A program made the position numbers and the translations under genes. From NCBI GenBank assembly GCA_016177515.1, contig JACOUZ010000031.1:1-9023 (forward strand): 9,023 nt of DNA. Direction: 5' to 3'. This document shows positions 6,855-9,023 of this stretch, piece by piece. How positions within the stretch are numbered: the stretch's first letter is position 1; every line of letters starts with the position of its first letter. Source of the DNA: Acidobacteriota bacterium (lineage in GTDB: Bacteria > Acidobacteriota > Polarisedimenticolia > Gp22-AA2). The notes under the pieces are model-generated. The model saw only the letters and a program-made list of their open reading frames with translations, had not been told where the DNA came from and did not search any database.

Positions 6855-7384
6855 CGCGGGCCCGGGGGCCGGCTGGCGCCTTCCTCCGCGCGGGAGGACC
6901 GGGGCAGTCGCTCCGCGAGCAGGGCGAGGTCGTGCTCCAGGGTGGATCGAGGGCTTTCCACGATGCGTCCGATTTCCTGCCCCCCGGCCGAAAGGACCAA
7001 TGTCGGGACCCTTTCGATCGACCCGCGCCGTGCCAGGCGTGCCGGCTTCGTCTTGGTCCGGTCCAGGCCGTAGTACCGGACGCGCAGGCCGGGGGGAGAA
7101 GAGCGGTCCAGGATCTTCGCGAGGCGAGGCAGCTCCCTGCGACTGTCGGAGCACCAGCTTCCGAAGTAGACCTCCAGGACCGCCGGGCCCTCCAGGGCGG
7201 CCAGCGTCTCGAGGTCTGCCGCGGCCGGCTCGTAGGCATCGTAGTCTCTCCGCCATTCCTCCGAGATGGATGGAACGGCGGCGGGGCGCACGCGGCCGAG
7301 CAGGAGCTTCTCGGCGCTCCGGGCAGGAGCCGCGACGGCAAGCAGGAGAAGGGCGATGGCGGTGTGCTGAAGCGTCTGCGGCAT
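6851..7384 (-). CDS. Exported thioredoxin-fold protein with a CSDS single-cysteine motif
   Basis: This 177-residue protein starts with a typical Sec signal peptide: a short polar stretch, hydrophobic core about 9-20 and likely cleavage around 23-24 (ARSA). A thioredoxin-like core follows: strand AVLEVYFGSWCSDS (68-81), helix RRELPRLAKILD (82-93), strand RVRYYGLD (101-108), a cis-Pro loop ERVPTLVL with Pro127, and IGRIVESP (138-145). The WCxDS...R.xPR pattern and GRIVESP resemble a group of bacterial thioredoxin family proteins. Cys78 is the only Cys in the whole precursor, so a normal two-Cys disulfide exchange is not possible within the chain. Likely periplasmic; partner unknown. ATG 7384 is supported by GGAGG at 7394-7390. 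The C-terminal 15 residues are low-complexity, rich in Arg, Pro and Gly. It converges on the HD-GYP gene with overlapping stops. Confidence 0.85.
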   Translation of the reverse strand: MPQTLQHTAIALLLLAVAAPARSAEKLLLGRVRPAAVPSISEEWRRDYDAYEPAAADLETLAALEGPAVLEVYFGSWCSDSRRELPRLAKILDRSSPPGLRVRYYGLDRTKTKPARLARRGSIERVPTLVLSAGGQEIGRIVESPRSTLEHDLALLAERLPRSSRAEEGASRPPGPR

Positions 7385-7389
7385 CGGAA

Positions 7390-7394
7390 CCTCC
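7390..7394 (-). promoter_or_regulatory. Shine-Dalgarno of thioredoxin-like gene
   Basis: The minus strand reads GGAGG from 7394 to 7390, five bases before the ATG whose first base is 7384. It supports that start, which also gives a complete signal peptide. Confidence 0.75.
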
Positions 7395-7401
7395 GGGCCG
7401 G

Positions 7402-7430
7402 ATCATCGGAGTTGCCGGCCGGGTTGTCAA
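7402..7430 (-). promoter_or_regulatory. Putative sigma70-like promoter of thioredoxin-like gene
   Basis: On the minus strand TTGACA (7430-7425, a perfect -35) is followed after 17 bases by GATGAT (7407-7402, 4 of 6). Transcription would start near 7395, leaving a very short leader of about 11 bases that still includes the GGAGG. Confidence 0.5.
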
Positions 7431-7443
7431 TCTCCGGCCGGGT
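7415..7443. repeat. Two copies of CCGGCCGGGT flanking a -35 hexamer
   Basis: The 10-base CCGGCCGGGT occurs at 7415-7424 and 7434-7443, exactly repeated with a 19-base period. The TTGACA of the leftward promoter lies in the 9-base spacer between them. In G+C-rich DNA this could be chance; the position is what makes it notable. Confidence 0.45.
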
Positions 7444-7495
7444 GCCATGCCCTGCCGGCCCGCGCCGCCGCGATCTTCACGCTGCCACGCGTTGC

Positions 7496-7524
7496 TTGAC
7501 GGAGCGATCGACGTCTGTTAAATT
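7496..7524 (+). promoter_or_regulatory. Putative sigma70-like promoter of LolA-like gene
   Basis: TTGACG (7496-7501, 5 of 6) and TAAATT (7519-7524, 4 of 6) are spaced by 17 bases inside otherwise G+C-rich sequence. Transcription would start near 7531, about 24 bases before the ATG chosen for the gene. Confidence 0.55.
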
Positions 7525-7543
7525 GCCCGCGTGTGGCTTATGC

Positions 7544-7548
7544 GGAGG
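7544..7548 (+). promoter_or_regulatory. Shine-Dalgarno deciding the LolA-like start
   Basis: GGAGG at 7544-7548 is 6 bases before ATG 7555. In-frame GTG 7531 and ATG 7540 lie at or near the predicted transcription start and have no ribosome site, so 7555 is preferred. Confidence 0.7.
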
Positions 7549-7554
7549 ATCCCG

Positions 7555-8316
7555 ATGGTGGGCCGGTGGCGATACGTCACCCTGACGTTCGCGGCGGCGT
7601 TGCTGTTCGCCGCGCCGGCCCTGCCGGCCGTCGGGGAGCCACCCGCCGATCCGAAGAGCGGCGCAGACCCGTCCGAGGCGCATGCGGATCCTCTCCTCGC
7701 CCGGATCCTGCAGTCGTTTGATCGGGCGCAACGCGAAACCTCGACGTTGATCGCCGGTTTCACGGAGAGAAAAGACCTCAGGCTCCTGGCGCGGCCGGTC
7801 GTTTCCAGGGGTGAGCTGTATTACAACCGCCCCAACCAGGTCCGCTGGGAGTACCTCGAACCCGACCGCAAGGTGTTCGTGATCACCGAGGACCGGTACC
7901 TGGCCTACTATCCAGCGTTGAAACGCGCGGAAGAGGTTCCGATCAGGAAATTCGTCGGCAAACGGCTGTTCCGTTTCATCGGGCTCGGCCAGTCGATCGA
8001 GGAGCTGGGGAAGTACTACGAGTTCCGGCTCTCCGCGGCGAACCAGCTGAAGGACACCCATCTTCTGGTTCTGGTTCCGCGCAAGAAGAAGCTGCGGGAG
8101 CGGGTGGCTGAAATGAAGATCTGGGTGGACGCCGCCACCCACCTGCCACGGCAGCTGCAGTACGTCGAAGCGGACGGAGATTCGACCCTTCTCACCTTCC
8201 GCGACGTGCGCTCCAACGTGGAGGTCGCGGCCGCCCGCTTCCGGCTGGCGCTCCCCAAGGACGTGGTCGTGTCGGACTCGTTCAACGGGTTCTCGCTCGG
8301 GGAGCAGAGCTTCTAG
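7555..8316 (+). CDS. LolA-like outer-membrane lipoprotein carrier protein
   Basis: The 253-residue product has an N-terminal signal peptide (basic start, hydrophobic core about 9-20, likely cleavage after Ala25). It is followed by a Pro/Asp-rich linker to about residue 46 and then a LolA-type half-barrel domain to the end. LolA-like landmarks are the early helix ILQSFDRAQ (51-59), AGFTERK (67-73), RGELYYNRPNQVRWEYLEPD (85-104), the strand FVITEDRYLAYYP (108-120), IWVDAATHLPRQLQY (189-203) and the final FRLALPKDVVV (229-239). LolA shuttles lipoproteins through the periplasm from LolCDE to LolB. Whether this is the housekeeping LolA or a paralogue serving another transporter cannot be told, because no other lol gene and no ftsK lie beside it. 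The mature protein is somewhat longer than E. coli LolA, mainly through the linker. It is transcribed alone, ending before a terminator at 8346-8370. Confidence 0.85.
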   Translation: MVGRWRYVTLTFAAALLFAAPALPAVGEPPADPKSGADPSEAHADPLLARILQSFDRAQRETSTLIAGFTERKDLRLLARPVVSRGELYYNRPNQVRWEYLEPDRKVFVITEDRYLAYYPALKRAEEVPIRKFVGKRLFRFIGLGQSIEELGKYYEFRLSAANQLKDTHLLVLVPRKKKLRERVAEMKIWVDAATHLPRQLQYVEADGDSTLLTFRDVRSNVEVAAARFRLALPKDVVVSDSFNGFSLGEQSF

Positions 8317-8345
8317 TCCCGCCCGCCGGGGACCGGACAAGAAAA

Positions 8346-8370
8346 GAGCCCCTCGCGTCGCGAGGGGCTC
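8346..8370 (-). terminator. Intrinsic terminator of groEL, possibly bidirectional
   Basis: GAGCCCCTCGCG (8346-8357) and CGCGAGGGGCTC (8359-8370) are perfect inverse complements around T8358, folding as a 10-11 bp stem with a 3-5 base loop. On the minus strand the stem is followed by TTTTCTTG (8345-8338), a good U-tract, so it terminates groEL. On the plus strand only AGTTGTCTTC follows, so ending of the LolA-like transcript here is weaker but plausible. Confidence 0.85.
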
Positions 8371-8433
8371 AGTTGTCTTCGGCGCGACTGTGACTGGGTC
8401 CGTGCGACCGGAAGCAGGACGGCCGCGGGCGGA

Positions 8434-9023
<590 letters not shown>

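Larger units (their letters stand above)
7385..7554. other. Divergent intergenic control region (thioredoxin-like / LolA-like)
   Basis: This 170-base gap holds a leftward promoter (7430-7402), a rightward promoter (7496-7524), ribosome sites for both genes, and two exact copies of CCGGCCGGGT (7415-7424 and 7434-7443) that flank the leftward -35. I see no open frame with coding character and no RNA gene. Confidence 0.6.

Noticed and set aside
5223..7448. Very long open frame on the minus strand (741 residues) across polA, the spacer, the HD-GYP gene and the thioredoxin-like gene
   Set aside because: It is antisense to well-identified genes, has no recognisable motif, and arises from the high third-position G+C of the real genes.

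Overview
This 9 kb window is G+C-rich bacterial chromosome, about two thirds or more G+C by eye, carrying housekeeping genes. The organism is a diderm (Gram-negative-type) bacterium, because one gene encodes a LolA-type outer-membrane lipoprotein carrier. The mix of a response regulator with an HD-GYP domain, a CxDS thioredoxin-like exported protein and a stand-alone precorrin-2 dehydrogenase fits lineages such as Acidobacteriota or former Deltaproteobacteria. I cannot assign a phylum from sequence alone. I see no mobile element, CRISPR array, tRNA or rRNA.

Layout. (1) 1-738, minus strand: an alpha/beta hydrolase whose 3' end is cut by the window edge at its catalytic-looking His. (2) 739-966: a divergent control region with a good sigma70-like promoter facing right and a mirror-image -10 facing left. 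(3) 967-5628, plus strand: a compact cluster of glyA (serine hydroxymethyltransferase), a siroheme-synthase N-terminal-type dehydrogenase and polA (DNA polymerase I). The gaps are 20 bp and then a 17-bp overlap, so one transcript is likely. (4) 5751-6854, plus: a receiver-HD-GYP response regulator, probably a cyclic-di-GMP phosphodiesterase. (5) 6851-7384, minus: a secreted thioredoxin-fold protein with a single Cys, convergent with the regulator and sharing a CTAG that supplies both stop codons. (6) 7385-7554: a second divergent control region with recognisable promoters in both directions. (7) 7555-8316, plus: the LolA-like periplasmic carrier. (8) 8346-8370: a perfect inverted repeat acting as terminator between convergent genes. 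(9) 8434-9023, minus: the C-terminal third of groEL, running off the right edge.

The genes do not form one pathway. GlyA feeds one-carbon metabolism, the dehydrogenase feeds siroheme or related tetrapyrroles, and PolA serves repair and Okazaki-fragment processing; they appear linked only by co-transcription. The thioredoxin-like protein and the LolA-like protein are both exported and share a divergent promoter region.

I found no convincing undescribed system. The points most worth checking are the degenerate proofreading site of PolA, the His-to-Gln change in the HD-GYP metal motif, the single-Cys thioredoxin fold, the shared-stop convergent gene pair, and short repeats around several promoters.
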